Of a DNA stretch of 64,000 bases, positions 8,200-17,537 are shown in pieces. Position 1 is the first letter of the stretch. Each line of letters begins with the position of its first letter. Both the position numbers and the translations under genes were made by a program. The notes beneath the pieces are model-generated. The model had not been told where the DNA came from, ran no database searches, and worked only from the letters and a program-made list of their open reading frames with translations. The stretch comes from Pirellulaceae bacterium (lineage in GTDB: Bacteria; Planctomycetota; Planctomycetia; Pirellulales; Pirellulaceae): assembly GCA_020852965.1 (NCBI GenBank), contig JADYZV010000185.1, forward strand, positions 1-64,000. Direction: 5' to 3'.

Positions 8200-9798
8200 T
8201 CAGGCGTCGACAAATGGATCGATGATTGGAGCTGGAGTAGGTTGCTTGGCCAGCTCTTCCTCGCGTACACGCGGCGGTAGTCCTACGCGAATCAGCATCA
8301 CATCCCGTGTACACAAAAGTAAATTCAAACCGAAAACTCCGATTGCGCACAGGGTAATGATCACCATACTAGCCCCCAAATCGACCGAATTATTGTCGAG
8401 TATCTCTCGGACCGTCCAGATGATGTTGAATGCCTGATGCCAATCGTAGTCAAATTCGCGATAGTCGTTGGCGTAATAGACCAAGAACAGGGGTGCTAGG
8501 TGGCTGAGCAAAAGGTTGGCGGCCATCATGGCTACCGCGCCCACCATCCGCGAAGGCTGTTGGCGCGGGACCAGCATCATCAGCAGTCGGTTGATTCCAA
8601 GGTAAAACGCCAGATAACATAACAGCACGTAGCCGACCAACAGTGCGTTTGAATTCCTCCCGTTACGGTTGCTGAATTCTCCTGCAAACGTTATTTCGAG
8701 AACGGCGATGGTCGCGACGAAAGCGGCAAAACTACCGACGATAAACACATAGCCCAAGCCGGCTCCGGGGTAAAACCAAGTCAAAAAGACTCTACCCACG
8801 AACGTTTTTGGCAGAGAGCGCTGGGCTCGAGGTGAAATGATGCCCCGCTCTCCGGTCATCAATGTTCCGATGACCAACATGGGGATAGACACTAGGCTCA
8901 GCATCACTTGGGCAACCACCATCTCTTGAACCATGAGGATCATTACGATGGTCCAAAAACAGATCAAGCCCAATAGCGCTAAGATGCGTCGACGCAGTGG
9001 AGTCGAGTGGTTTTCGCTGGGGAAGTCAATGGCTGCGGCCGCCGCGCGCAATGCGATGCTGACAATGGCCGCCAGCACAGAGGCCAAGCCCGCGCTGATC
9101 AAGAATTCACTCCAACCCGGAACGGGCATCGAGGCGAGGCCAAAATTGATGATAAAGCTCAGCCACATACCCATTCCCCAAAATAGTCCTCCCAGCAATA
9201 CTACCGCAGCGATAACTTGTAACATCCGTGTGCGGGCGATGGCGCCTAGCAACATTCCCAGCGCAGTCTCAGCGATAGACAGAAGGACCGTCCAACCTAG
9301 CAACAACAGGATCGAACTGAGCCCTACGCCACGCAGCAGATAGGTCAACACAATGGAGGGCGCCAGGGCAGACAAATAGAGCAGAATCTGCACGCAGGCA
9401 GACGCCATTTTTCCGTAGACGATTTGCCGGGCCGACAGGGCCGATATGCTGAGCAGTTCAAACGTACTGTCTTCGCTTTCCGCTGTCAGAGACAAAAACG
9501 CGACCAACGGAATGATGACCATCAGCGGAGCGGCCAAGATACAGAAATAGCCGGCCAATAGCGGTACTCCGGCCGGCATGTAGAAGATGCGTGGGACCAT
9601 CATCGAGATGGCAACCAAGGTCCAGCCTACGGCCGCGACGAGGGTCAAGCCGAAGCTGATCGTGAACTGCTTGCTCTTGAGCGACTGCCGCACTTCTTTG
9701 ATCACGATTGGATTGACATGCTCGCCAGCCCATAGCCACAAGCGTTCCCATCCACGTTGGGGCTCATCGATCATGCGATGCTGGAAGCCGTCACTCAT
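8200..9798 (-). CDS. ABC transporter permease
   Basis: 532 residues from the ATG of MSDGFQHRMI, which overlaps the ATPase stop as ATGA, so the two are translationally coupled. The start NPIVIKEVRQSLKSKQF is the conserved cytoplasmic entry of ABC-2 family permeases. About twelve hydrophobic spans follow, including LTLVAAVGWTLVAISMM and ILLLLGWTVLLSIAETALG. It is larger than a standard six-span ABC-2 permease. Together with the upstream ATPase and the large exported protein it likely forms an exporter or membrane-remodelling complex. The substrate is unknown. Confidence 0.85.
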   Translation of the reverse strand: MSDGFQHRMIDEPQRGWERLWLWAGEHVNPIVIKEVRQSLKSKQFTISFGLTLVAAVGWTLVAISMMVPRIFYMPAGVPLLAGYFCILAAPLMVIIPLVAFLSLTAESEDSTFELLSISALSARQIVYGKMASACVQILLYLSALAPSIVLTYLLRGVGLSSILLLLGWTVLLSIAETALGMLLGAIARTRMLQVIAAVVLLGGLFWGMGMWLSFIINFGLASMPVPGWSEFLISAGLASVLAAIVSIALRAAAAAIDFPSENHSTPLRRRILALLGLICFWTIVMILMVQEMVVAQVMLSLVSIPMLVIGTLMTGERGIISPRAQRSLPKTFVGRVFLTWFYPGAGLGYVFIVGSFAAFVATIAVLEITFAGEFSNRNGRNSNALLVGYVLLCYLAFYLGINRLLMMLVPRQQPSRMVGAVAMMAANLLLSHLAPLFLVYYANDYREFDYDWHQAFNIIWTVREILDNNSVDLGASMVIITLCAIGVFGLNLLLCTRDVMLIRVGLPPRVREEELAKQPTPAPIIDPFVDA

Positions 9799-10742
9799 TG
9801 CACCGCTCCGGTAGTAATTTGCAGGAATACGTCTTCGAGGGAACGGCTTTCGGTCGAGTACTCGAGTACGGAGAAATTGGCGGAGATAATCGCCCGCAAC
9901 AATTCGGCTTGGAGTTGCGGGTCCGTGCAGGCGAATTGAAAACGCACCACACGCTCGGAGACTTGGATGTTGGCTACTTTGGGTTTGCCTGCAAGCCAAT
10001 GGCTGAGTTGTTCACCGCCGTCCGTCAGCTGCACCAGTACATCGATATGCGGTCGCAGTTTGGTTTTGATTTCAGCCACCGTGCCACTGACGATCAACTT
10101 GCCGCGCTCGATGATGCCGATCGAGTCGCACATTTCGCCCAACTCGGACAATATATGCGAGGAAACCAGTAGCGCTTTGCCTTCGGCGGCCAGCCCGCAG
10201 ATCATCTGTCTCAGTTCGATACGCGCTCGAGGGTCAAGCCCATTGGCGGGTTCATCGAGAATCAGTACGGCTGGATCGTGAATCATGGCGCGCCCCAAAC
10301 ACAGCCGCTGGCGCATTCCTTTGGAGAGTCCCCGAATCGACTTCTCGGCGATCTTATCTAAACCCGTGTAGGCCAAGGTACGCCGCAGCGCGCGAGTGCG
10401 GTCGCGCCCTAGAATGCCATACGAACGGGCAAAAAAATCGAGATACTCGATGCAGTTCATATTGGCGTAGGTGCCGAAGTTATCGGGCATGAAACCCAGC
10501 CTGCGGCGAACTCGATCGGGATCGTTGACGCATGAAAAGCCATCGATCAGAGCGTCGCCGTAGTCGGGCAGGTCGAGCGTCGCCAGGATCCGCATGCTGG
10601 TAGTTTTGCCGGCGCCGTTGGGACCGATGTAGCCGAAGACCTGCCCCGCTTCGACTTCGAACGATACGTCGTGAACGGCTTGTGTAGAACCAAACGAGCG
10701 GAAGACGCGTCTGAGTTGGATCATCGGCTGGCTGGCTACCAT
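9795..10742 (-). CDS. ABC transporter ATP-binding protein
   Basis: 315 residues. Walker A is GPNGAGKTT (about 39-47), the signature is LSKGMRQRLCLGRAM, Walker B is AVLILDEPANGLDP, and the switch histidine lies in LLVSSHILSELG. The C-terminal 80 residues form the extra domain typical of CcmA/drug-exporter ATPases, ending with SRSLEDVFLQITTG. It energises the permease that follows. The start overlaps the stop of the upstream large gene by 7 bases and its stop overlaps the permease ATG, a fully coupled operon. Confidence 0.95.
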   Translation of the reverse strand: MVASQPMIQLRRVFRSFGSTQAVHDVSFEVEAGQVFGYIGPNGAGKTTSMRILATLDLPDYGDALIDGFSCVNDPDRVRRRLGFMPDNFGTYANMNCIEYLDFFARSYGILGRDRTRALRRTLAYTGLDKIAEKSIRGLSKGMRQRLCLGRAMIHDPAVLILDEPANGLDPRARIELRQMICGLAAEGKALLVSSHILSELGEMCDSIGIIERGKLIVSGTVAEIKTKLRPHIDVLVQLTDGGEQLSHWLAGKPKVANIQVSERVVRFQFACTDPQLQAELLRAIISANFSVLEYSTESRSLEDVFLQITTGAVQ

Positions 10743-12862
10743 GTTTTAACTCCCACGATCAAATGCAGATCATCTGCCTTCTTCCCATCGATGGGTATTT
10801 CTACGGCACTCGATTCGGTGGTCAAAACAGAAAAACCAAACTGTGGTATTTGCATTTTGTCCGACATCCAGCGTTCGAATGTCCGATTTAAGACATCAGC
10901 GTATTGGTAGTTGGCCGCGCCGATTGTCATCGAGTAACGACGCGACCCGGTGCCAAAGTCGAGCAAGGAGCCACCTTCGCCAAGTTCCGGAGGTGCTGTG
11001 GGGCGGTAGTCGGCCATCCGCTTGGCAACCTTGGCTGCTGCTAGTGTGGGGTGACTCGCGTCGAGCTTGACTGTTTGGCCGGCGGCAAGCTGTTCCGTCA
11101 CGTAGTAGTCGTCCCCCGCACCACGCACCACGACAAGCGGCAACGTCGCCGAGGTGTTGTTCTTGATCGATAGAGTTGAATCCCCTACCCGAGTCAACTC
11201 GATGGGAAGTTCGACCTGCGCGATGCGATTGCCGACCAGTAGTTGTTGCTGCTGCCGAGGACGCAGCCAACCGCTCCAGCGCTGTTGATCTGGCTCGATG
11301 ATGACGGTACAAGTTCGACCTTTGCGAGGATCGAGGTCGTTATAATAGCTCCGGTCACTGATCTCGGCGTAGACCGGTCGCGCGTAGGTGTAAGGTGAGA
11401 ACTTGAGTCCCTCTCGCGGTGGCGATCCACTAAAGTAATTCTGGCGTGACCAGGCGAACCCCAGATGCGTATCGCCATCAATGGCTTGTACCGACGTGAT
11501 GCGCACATGCGTATCGAAGCCTTCATGAAGGACACCGTAGGCGACGATTCCCAACGAGGCGACGAGCGAAATAGCGGGGACTAAGAAGATCATCAGCGAA
11601 CGTCTGTGCAGGCGCCCCGTCAGCACGAGCAAGCCCGGCCCCAGCAAGGCACCGAAGAGTGTGACGATCGCACAGAAGGTCCATACGGGAGGCTTGCCCA
11701 CCGCCCGAATCAGATTGCGCCAAAACCAGTCGCCATCGGAGTCAGCGGTGAAATCCGAAGTCCCGTGCATCGGAGAAATGTAGCTCACATCCTCTGGTGG
11801 GATGGGGAATCGATCCGGCGTGCGATCCGAGAGGCACACGGCACCGAACCCGAACTCTCGCTGGAGCAAGCCATGTTGTTTAAGACTCGTCAGCAGCAGT
11901 CGATCTTTTTCAAGTCGCAGAAAACCAATTTTGTCGAGTTCCGTTCCCCACCATAGTTGCGACTCAAGCATGGTGGCTGAGTCGATTTGCGTTGTATCGC
12001 GACGATTAAATAGCTGATCGACGGCCTCCAAGTCGGCTTGGTCAGCGATGGACGTGACCATTAGTGAACCACCAGCCGCTACGCAAGTGCATAGCGCTTC
12101 GGCAAGTTCCGGTTGCTGGTTGACTTGGGCGACTCCTTGTGGAGTCAAGACGATAAAGTCATAGGATAGATAGGTCCGCCAATCGTCGCTTGCTTGATCG
12201 ATCGCTTGTACGCTGGACAGGACAGGTGGCATGCCTGTAGTCGTTGACATCAAGTTGAGGTCGACAGCGGGATGGATTTGCGAAACGATAGTCCGGACGG
12301 CGGCCTTCATCTCGGCTTCCGATTCTCCGGCCGCCAGCAGCCCGAGCGAAGTGGAATAGGCCTTGTCGGGAGTGTAATTATTGATGTTGAGGTTGTTGGC
12401 ATGGTTCGGAGATTTGTTTTCGATACTGCGCCCATCTTCGAATAGATCGACATCCCACAGAGTGTTCGAACGGGGCTGCACGAAAGTAATCTGCAAGTCG
12501 GTACGACTGGCCCCTTCAGCCAATCTCACTTCGCGGCGATAGGCAATGCTCTCAGCGGGGTTCGCCCCGTAGTCTTTGATGTAGATAACCACTTCCAAAT
12601 CGCGATCGGCTGGTGAAGGTTTGGGGGCCACAATGGATACTTTGGCGATCCCAGCCATCGGTGAGGATGGTGACTCCAACGTGGTTTGCACACTCAATAT
12701 ATCCCGGCCACCCAGGCTACGGGTGACAAGGTTGTCTGGAGCGAATGCGAATTGTGCTGGCGAGCTGGACGACAGAAGCAACATAAAGACCAGAGCCAAG
12801 AGGGCGTTGAGGCAAAGTTTCTTGGTAAGGGCTAGTTGGACAATGAGACAATGCTCAGACAT
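10736..12862 (-). CDS. membrane-anchored partner protein of ABC operon
   Basis: About 708 residues from the ATG of MSEHCLIVQ, which overlaps the upstream stop by 8 bases. A signal or anchor helix (LCLNALLALVFMLLL) is followed by a long extracytoplasmic region that includes a segment like the GATase-type fold (YDFIVLTPQGVAQV, AAGGSLMVTSIAD). Two transmembrane helices (VWTFCAIVTLFGALLGPGLLV, IFLVPAISLVASLGIVAYGV) and a second beta-rich domain come next. This resembles auxiliary proteins of gliding-type ABC operons in layout, but the sequence is not GldG. Its role is inferred from coupling to the ATPase and permease. Confidence 0.75.
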   Translation of the reverse strand: MSEHCLIVQLALTKKLCLNALLALVFMLLLSSSSPAQFAFAPDNLVTRSLGGRDILSVQTTLESPSSPMAGIAKVSIVAPKPSPADRDLEVVIYIKDYGANPAESIAYRREVRLAEGASRTDLQITFVQPRSNTLWDVDLFEDGRSIENKSPNHANNLNINNYTPDKAYSTSLGLLAAGESEAEMKAAVRTIVSQIHPAVDLNLMSTTTGMPPVLSSVQAIDQASDDWRTYLSYDFIVLTPQGVAQVNQQPELAEALCTCVAAGGSLMVTSIADQADLEAVDQLFNRRDTTQIDSATMLESQLWWGTELDKIGFLRLEKDRLLLTSLKQHGLLQREFGFGAVCLSDRTPDRFPIPPEDVSYISPMHGTSDFTADSDGDWFWRNLIRAVGKPPVWTFCAIVTLFGALLGPGLLVLTGRLHRRSLMIFLVPAISLVASLGIVAYGVLHEGFDTHVRITSVQAIDGDTHLGFAWSRQNYFSGSPPREGLKFSPYTYARPVYAEISDRSYYNDLDPRKGRTCTVIIEPDQQRWSGWLRPRQQQQLLVGNRIAQVELPIELTRVGDSTLSIKNNTSATLPLVVVRGAGDDYYVTEQLAAGQTVKLDASHPTLAAAKVAKRMADYRPTAPPELGEGGSLLDFGTGSRRYSMTIGAANYQYADVLNRTFERWMSDKMQIPQFGFSVLTTESSAVEIPIDGKKADDLHLIVGVKTW

Positions 12863-13190
12863 GATCATCGACTCGCTGGGGAGGTATGATTTGTGGAGGC
12901 AGGGAGCCATCGCTAAAGGGACTGCTCGGTCGCTGGTCCTTGCCGACGATCGCGCGTTCGAGCGAGCCCATGGAGTATGCGACTAGGAAACAAATACCAA
13001 ATAGCAACCCGACAAGCAGTACAAACAAACCAGTGAAAATTAATGCCGTGCGGAAGACAGATTCCTGGCCTGTAGCCCGTATCGTGGCTATCGTGATGGC
13101 CACCATGGTGACAAGCACGAAAAACCAAACCATTCGCACGCGCGGCAGAAAGGGTTGCGAAGGAGTTTCATCCAACATGTAACTGTTCAC
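12855..13190 (-). CDS. small two-helix membrane protein, first gene of ABC operon
   Basis: 111 residues with two clear membrane helices (MVWFFVLVTMVAITIATI; ALIFTGLFVLLVGLLFGICF) and a polar Pro-rich tail (PSSPFSDGSLPPQIIPP). It starts at MNSYMLDE; Met5 is an alternative. Its stop overlaps the start of the large partner gene, which makes it the first of four coupled genes. No family is recognised. It could be a regulator or assembly subunit of the exporter. Confidence 0.7.
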   Translation of the reverse strand: MNSYMLDETPSQPFLPRVRMVWFFVLVTMVAITIATIRATGQESVFRTALIFTGLFVLLVGLLFGICFLVAYSMGSLERAIVGKDQRPSSPFSDGSLPPQIIPPQRVDDHV

Positions 13191-13260
13191 GTGAGGTAGA
13201 ATAGTACTATCGTCACAGCTTAAGTTTATGCTTTGTCTCGAACTTCCATGCTGTGGCGTG

Positions 13261-13311
13261 GCCGTCGGTCGCCAGACTGCGGAAATCTACCGTCTGGCGA
13301 CGGTAGCTACC
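13261..13311. repeat. TACCGTCTGGCGACGGTAGC palindromic repeat
   Basis: Two opposing half-copies, GGTCGCCAGACTGCGG and CTACCGTCTGGCGACGGTAG. They are divergent parts of the family found at 23818, 40301 and 44693. It fills the spacer between the ABC operon and the dipeptidase gene (about 330 bases, otherwise featureless apart from probable promoters). Confidence 0.85.
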
Positions 13312-13525
13312 ATGTGAGGGCTATAGATTTTTTAGACAAGGCAGGGTAGCTGATTTGTACTATCGTACTGGATTATGAGTTGCTTGGTTCATTGTAGCGT
13401 TTTAGAAAGTGGTATTGATGCCGATCGTGACTTGCAGGGGTGAAACATTTATGCACTGGAATTCCAAGGTTAGCGCAGTCGCAGCGGTGTCTTGGGATGG
13501 GTCTTGGGCTGGCTGCGACGAACCC

Positions 13526-14809
13526 ATGCTAAAACGCAATTCTCTGCGGCTCACGAGTTGGGTCTGTCTAGCGCTGTTCGCTATCGGAATTAGTTGTGCG
13601 CCTCCTGCCGCAGCCCAGGAGGTGAAGGCAGTCGAAAACACAGCCTCTCCCAACGTACCTGTGGTGGTTTCCGACGAGGCTCGAGCCATTCACTCGCGCA
13701 GCTTCATCTTTGACGGCCATAACGACTTGCCGTGGGAAGTTCGCGAGCGCGGTTCACGCTCTTTTGATACGATCGACATTTCCAAACCGCAACCACAGCT
13801 CCACACCGATATCGCGCGCTTGCACCAGGGGGGCGTCGGTGCCCAGTACTGGTCGGTGTATGTTCCGGCGCACACCGCAGCTTCCGGGTTGGCCCACCAG
13901 ACGACGCTGGAGCAAATCGAGATCGTGCAAGCCATGCTTGCGCGCTATCCCGAGACCTTCGAGCTGGCGCTGACCAGCGACGATGTGATGCGCATTCGCG
14001 CGCAAGGGAAGATCGCTTCCTTGATTGGCGTCGAAGGAGGCCATGCCATCGACAACTCGATGGAAAAATTACGACGGCTATTCAACTTGGGGGCGCGCTA
14101 CATGACGCTCACCCATAGCGACTCGCTCGACTGGGCCGATTCGTGCAGCGACGTGGCCAAGTCGGGTGGGCTGAGCGAGTTCGGCGTAGCGGTCGTGCAT
14201 GAAATGAATCGACTGGGGATGATGGTTGATATCTCGCACGTTTCCCCGGCGACGATGCAAGCCGCTTTGGATGCCAGCTCAGCTCCCGTCATATTTTCGC
14301 ACTCATCTGCCCGCAGCGTTGCCGATCATCCCAGGAATGTACCCGATGAAATTTTGCAGCAAATGCCCGCTGACGGTGGAGTGGTGATGGTCAATTTTTA
14401 TTCCGGTTTTGTCGTCCCCGAATCGGCCAAAAACACGCGGACTATGTTCGAGCGCACGCGAGAATTGCGCGCGAAGTATGGCGACGACGACGAGGCGATT
14501 CGCAAAGAGACTGCCGCTTTCCGAGCGAAGTTTCCGGTGTTTCCGGGAACGGTGCAGGATGTCGCCGACCACATTGACCACCTCGTCAAAATGGCCGGTA
14601 TCGACCACGTAGGAATCGGCAGCGATTTTGACGGCATTCCCGTCGTCCCGCAGCAATTGGAAGATGTCTCAATGTATCCTGTGTTGACTCAAGTGCTACT
14701 CGACCGTGGCTATTCGGAACAGGACATACACAAGATCATGAGCGAGAACATCTTGCGCGTCATGCGCGAAGTCGAAGCGGTTGCCAAGGAGCTACAGGCT
14801 GCCGAGTAG
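13526..14809 (+). CDS. secreted membrane dipeptidase, peptidase family M19
   Basis: 427 residues from the Met that starts a good signal peptide (MLKRNSLRLTSWVCLALFAI ending APPAAAQ). An upstream in-frame ATG at 13451 would add 25 residues of non-signal sequence. Family M19 zinc motifs are in order: DGHNDLPW, GVEGGHAI, DISHVS, FSHSSARSV and GIGSDFDG. The enzyme hydrolyses dipeptides, including D-residue types, outside the inner membrane. The gene is monocistronic, with a repeat upstream and an Rpn gene convergent downstream. Confidence 0.93.
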   Translation: MLKRNSLRLTSWVCLALFAIGISCAPPAAAQEVKAVENTASPNVPVVVSDEARAIHSRSFIFDGHNDLPWEVRERGSRSFDTIDISKPQPQLHTDIARLHQGGVGAQYWSVYVPAHTAASGLAHQTTLEQIEIVQAMLARYPETFELALTSDDVMRIRAQGKIASLIGVEGGHAIDNSMEKLRRLFNLGARYMTLTHSDSLDWADSCSDVAKSGGLSEFGVAVVHEMNRLGMMVDISHVSPATMQAALDASSAPVIFSHSSARSVADHPRNVPDEILQQMPADGGVVMVNFYSGFVVPESAKNTRTMFERTRELRAKYGDDDEAIRKETAAFRAKFPVFPGTVQDVADHIDHLVKMAGIDHVGIGSDFDGIPVVPQQLEDVSMYPVLTQVLLDRGYSEQDIHKIMSENILRVMREVEAVAKELQAAE

Positions 14810-14869
14810 CGCAGCCCCTCTTGTCGCGTGGACCGTAGTTGCTGGATGCGATTCGTTTCACTTGTCAGG

Positions 14870-15802
14870 TTAAAGAGACTCCAAGGAGTCGATTTGGTAG
14901 GCACGATCGATCAATTCAGCCAGCGATTCGAGCGGCCACTGGGCAACTTTTTGCCGTGCTTCTTCTGTAACGTTGCCGAAACGTTTGGCAAGCATTTTTA
15001 ATGCAAATTGTCGCTCGCCCTGTTCGATACCTCTTTCGATACCTTTTTCGATACCTTCTTCAAACCAGGTTGTCGCCATTGTTCTCACCTCAGTGTAGCT
15101 GTCGTGCATAGTAACTTGTTCGAATCTAGCTTTGTCTTCTGGCAATGTGAGGGGCAAATAAGCCTGAATGCACTCGGCCAGTAGGAAGCGACGATACTCG
15201 TTTTCGGAGCACTCTAGCACGCGTTTGAGTGCCAGAGCCTTAAACTCAGGACGATGGTCTGTGGGAACTCGCATCAATGCCGATAAAGCGATCCCCAGCG
15301 GGTTGGCCTGATTCAAGTATTGCTCGGCGTCCAAGGCTGGTAAGCCGACATACCAGTAAGTGTACCGTAGGATATCGAAGTCGCCAAATGTTTCCTGGTA
15401 GCGATCCAAGCCAATACCGCCCAGCCCTACATTCAAGTAAACCGCAACCGGCAAAATCGGCTCAGCATACTTTTGCCGCAAATTGGCAAAGTAATTGAAC
15501 ATCCGTAGCCGCAAGGGTTGTACGGAACTGTCTGCATCGACTTCGCAATGAACGATTGCCATCATGCTTTCGATTCGCTCGACAGTCCCCGTTTCAATAG
15601 GTACTCGCAGTGGAAGCCGAGCCACGAGGTCTAACGACTTGCGTTTCCCCTGAAGCGGATCGGGAAAAGCTTCGTTCTCAAGCCATGTGACTTGCGAGAA
15701 ATCGAAAAGTGATGCGAACTGCGGAAGAAATAGGTCGAAAAACGCTTGAATGAACTCCTTTAGAAGCGTTTTGATTCGTTGGTCGTGGTCTTGCGATTTC
15801 AT
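14870..15802 (-). CDS. Rpn family recombination-promoting nuclease / DUF4351-type protein
   Basis: 310 residues. The N-terminal PD-(D/E)xK fold is visible as WLENEAFPDP, SLDLVARLPL and AIVHCEVDAD. The C-terminal reiterated helix EEGIEKGIERGIEQGERQF followed by ALKMLAKRFGNVTEEARQKV is the usual tail of this group, where the reiterated Glu-Gly-Ile steps vary between strains. Rpn proteins are DNA nucleases linked to RecA-independent recombination, and the genes often move. Here no transposase or partner is adjacent. I infer the nuclease fold from motif spacing; the catalytic Lys is less clear. Confidence 0.8.
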   Translation of the reverse strand: MKSQDHDQRIKTLLKEFIQAFFDLFLPQFASLFDFSQVTWLENEAFPDPLQGKRKSLDLVARLPLRVPIETGTVERIESMMAIVHCEVDADSSVQPLRLRMFNYFANLRQKYAEPILPVAVYLNVGLGGIGLDRYQETFGDFDILRYTYWYVGLPALDAEQYLNQANPLGIALSALMRVPTDHRPEFKALALKRVLECSENEYRRFLLAECIQAYLPLTLPEDKARFEQVTMHDSYTEVRTMATTWFEEGIEKGIERGIEQGERQFALKMLAKRFGNVTEEARQKVAQWPLESLAELIDRAYQIDSLESL

Positions 15803-15828
15803 CTTAGTCCTCGCCGGATAGCACGAGA

Positions 15829-16236
15829 TTATTCAGACCGTAGGTATTCAGGCAGACGGCAGACCTTGCCTTGGCGATCGATGCAGGCGATCGTACTGGT
15901 GCCAGTGACTATCAGTTCGGCCGAGCCACCGTCTTCGGAAGTGGGGCGAATCAATTCGTAGGCGTGCTCGATGCGCACACCGCGACTGCGGACGACGCAG
16001 GTGGACAACAACAACAAGTCATCAAACCGTGCGGCTCCCAAGTACTTGACGTTCATTTCAACCACCACCAACATCAATCCGCCAGCTTCGAATTCGCGGT
16101 AGCTGTGGCCGTGGGAACGCATCAATTCAACTCGGCCTCGTTCGAAGTAGTTGAGGTACTGGGCGTGATGCACGTGTCCTTGGCCATCGGTTTCGTTGTA
16201 ATTTACACGGATCGATAGGGTATTTAGGATGCTCAA
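15829..16236 (-). CDS. acyl-CoA thioesterase, 4HBT/YbgC hotdog family
   Basis: About 135 residues from a TTG at 16236; GTG codons at 16275 and 16272 are alternatives. The open frame continues to 16419 but that region is not part of the fold. The hotdog motif VNYNETDGQGHVHHAQYLNY contains the usual catalytic Asp (TD-GQGHVHH), then ERGRVELMRSHG. It hydrolyses acyl-CoA thioesters in the cytosol. The gene is divergent from the ACT-domain gene, about 250 bases apart. Its start codon is weak and lacks a clear ribosome-binding site. Confidence 0.8.
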   Translation of the reverse strand: MSILNTLSIRVNYNETDGQGHVHHAQYLNYFERGRVELMRSHGHSYREFEAGGLMLVVVEMNVKYLGAARFDDLLLLSTCVVRSRGVRIEHAYELIRPTSEDGGSAELIVTGTSTIACIDRQGKVCRLPEYLRSE

Positions 16237-16485
16237 GGTTCGGGACTTTGGGTTCGAGTAGCTCGGTGGCACCACCGAATAATACAGCGAGAATTCCGCT
16301 AAAGAATCCACTGGGAAATTCAAGGAGAATACAGGTTGTCGACCAATGCGATACCAGAAATCTGTGACTCTCAGCCGATCTGGCCAAACAACGGCACTTC
16401 GGAAAGTGTAAACTGTCAAGCTGGTTGCTCAAGTCGTATTGGCGCAGGGCGTGGACTTAACTGTTGTTGGTTTGAAGAGGCTGTC

Positions 16486-16980
16486 ATGAGTGTTGGCGAA
16501 GGAGCGATTACCGATTTCACCACGGCCCGTGGCAGGGACTACCCTACCATTCGCCAATTCACCGTCTTTTTGGAGAACCGCGTCGGTCAGTTGCTCGAAG
16601 TGGTCCGGCGCTTCGAAGGGACCGGTATTCGCATCGTCGCGCTGTCAATCAACGATTCGGCCGAATGCGCCTTTGTGCGATTCCTAGTTAGCCATCCCGA
16701 ACGCGGTCGCGAAATACTGGAACGAGCCGGCTTGGCAATCATCGAAAGCGATTTGATCGGAATCGAGCTGCCGGACGACAACCAGCCTCTTTTGCAAGTC
16801 TGTTCGGCACTGCTACAAGCCGAGATCAACATTGTTCAAGCCTACCCGATATTGACCCATGAAGGCTCGGCTCCGGCGGTTGCCATCATGGTCGACAACA
16901 CGGAGCTGGCACAGGAAGTGTTGGCCAAGCGGGGCTTCAAGATGCTCAATGAGGACGATCTACTCGACTCAGCCACTTGA
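16486..16980 (+). CDS. ACT-domain regulatory protein
   Basis: 164 residues from the ATG of MSVGEGAITD. Two ACT-like units are visible: QFTVFLENRVGQLLEVVRRF with IRIVALSINDS (about 24-60), and a second with LLQVCSALLQAEINIVQAYPI (about 105-125). ACT domains bind amino acids and regulate metabolic enzymes. This two-domain stand-alone form is common in planctomycetes. The ligand cannot be read from sequence. It is followed by a palindrome and a 24-bp hairpin. Confidence 0.85.
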   Translation: MSVGEGAITDFTTARGRDYPTIRQFTVFLENRVGQLLEVVRRFEGTGIRIVALSINDSAECAFVRFLVSHPERGREILERAGLAIIESDLIGIELPDDNQPLLQVCSALLQAEINIVQAYPILTHEGSAPAVAIMVDNTELAQEVLAKRGFKMLNEDDLLDSAT

Positions 16981-16984
16981 TCTT

Positions 16985-17011
16985 AATGTGGCCCGACGCT
17001 CCGTCGTCGGA
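16985..17011. repeat. GCGGAG-loop palindrome copy
   Basis: AATGTGGCCCGACGCTCCGT followed by CGTCGG: the stem CCGACG/CGTCGG is intact and the loop differs by one base. It sits directly after the ACT gene stop. A CCTTCTCCTTG direct repeat follows. Confidence 0.8.
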
Positions 17012-17125
17012 TTCCTTGCCTTCTCCTTGCCTTCTCCTTGCCTCGCTAATCCACGCTTTTCTGCATGGACCCCCGCGAGCTTGACTTGCGAATGAATCGG
17101 TTTTGTGACCAGCCAGGGTGCCACC

Positions 17126-17177
17126 TTGCGCCCCGCCCCAATTGCCGCCGGTGGGCGGCAATTGGGACGGGGCGCAA
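17126..17177 (+). repeat. long 24-bp stem hairpin
   Basis: The arms at 17126-17149 (TTGCGCCCCGCCCCAATTGC then CGCC) and 17154-17177 are complementary with one mismatch and enclose a 4-base loop. This GC-rich structure is far longer than a terminator and has no T-run. The 557-base spacer around it (16981-17537) holds no gene I can support; a 90-codon frame at 17105 crosses the hairpin and is not credible. Confidence 0.85.
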
Positions 17178-17537
17178 GGAAAGAGTTTTCTTATTTGGCC
17201 GTTTCTGCCACCAAGACTTTGGCTCGTGCCAGGCAAGCTAGCAGGGGGCCATTCAATGCGATGGCTCATGCGGGGGTGAGCCAACTCAGCCGCTTAGTCA
17301 AACGGGTGGAGAACCTCGTCGTTTTTCGGGAACTTAACAGCATTTCTAAGCGTCAAAATAGTGGTGGTTTTTGACGATTAGTGGCTATTGGGGTGTTTGG
17401 GCTGAATTTTCTATCCAGTTCCTGTCGACCTTTCAGAAACGAGGCGCTGCGGGCTAAAATAGCCACACAGCTCCAACTAAGCTGAAAGATCGGACTGTTA
17501 GGTCTGCTCTCATCACAGGGTTTTCAAGGTAAGTGCT

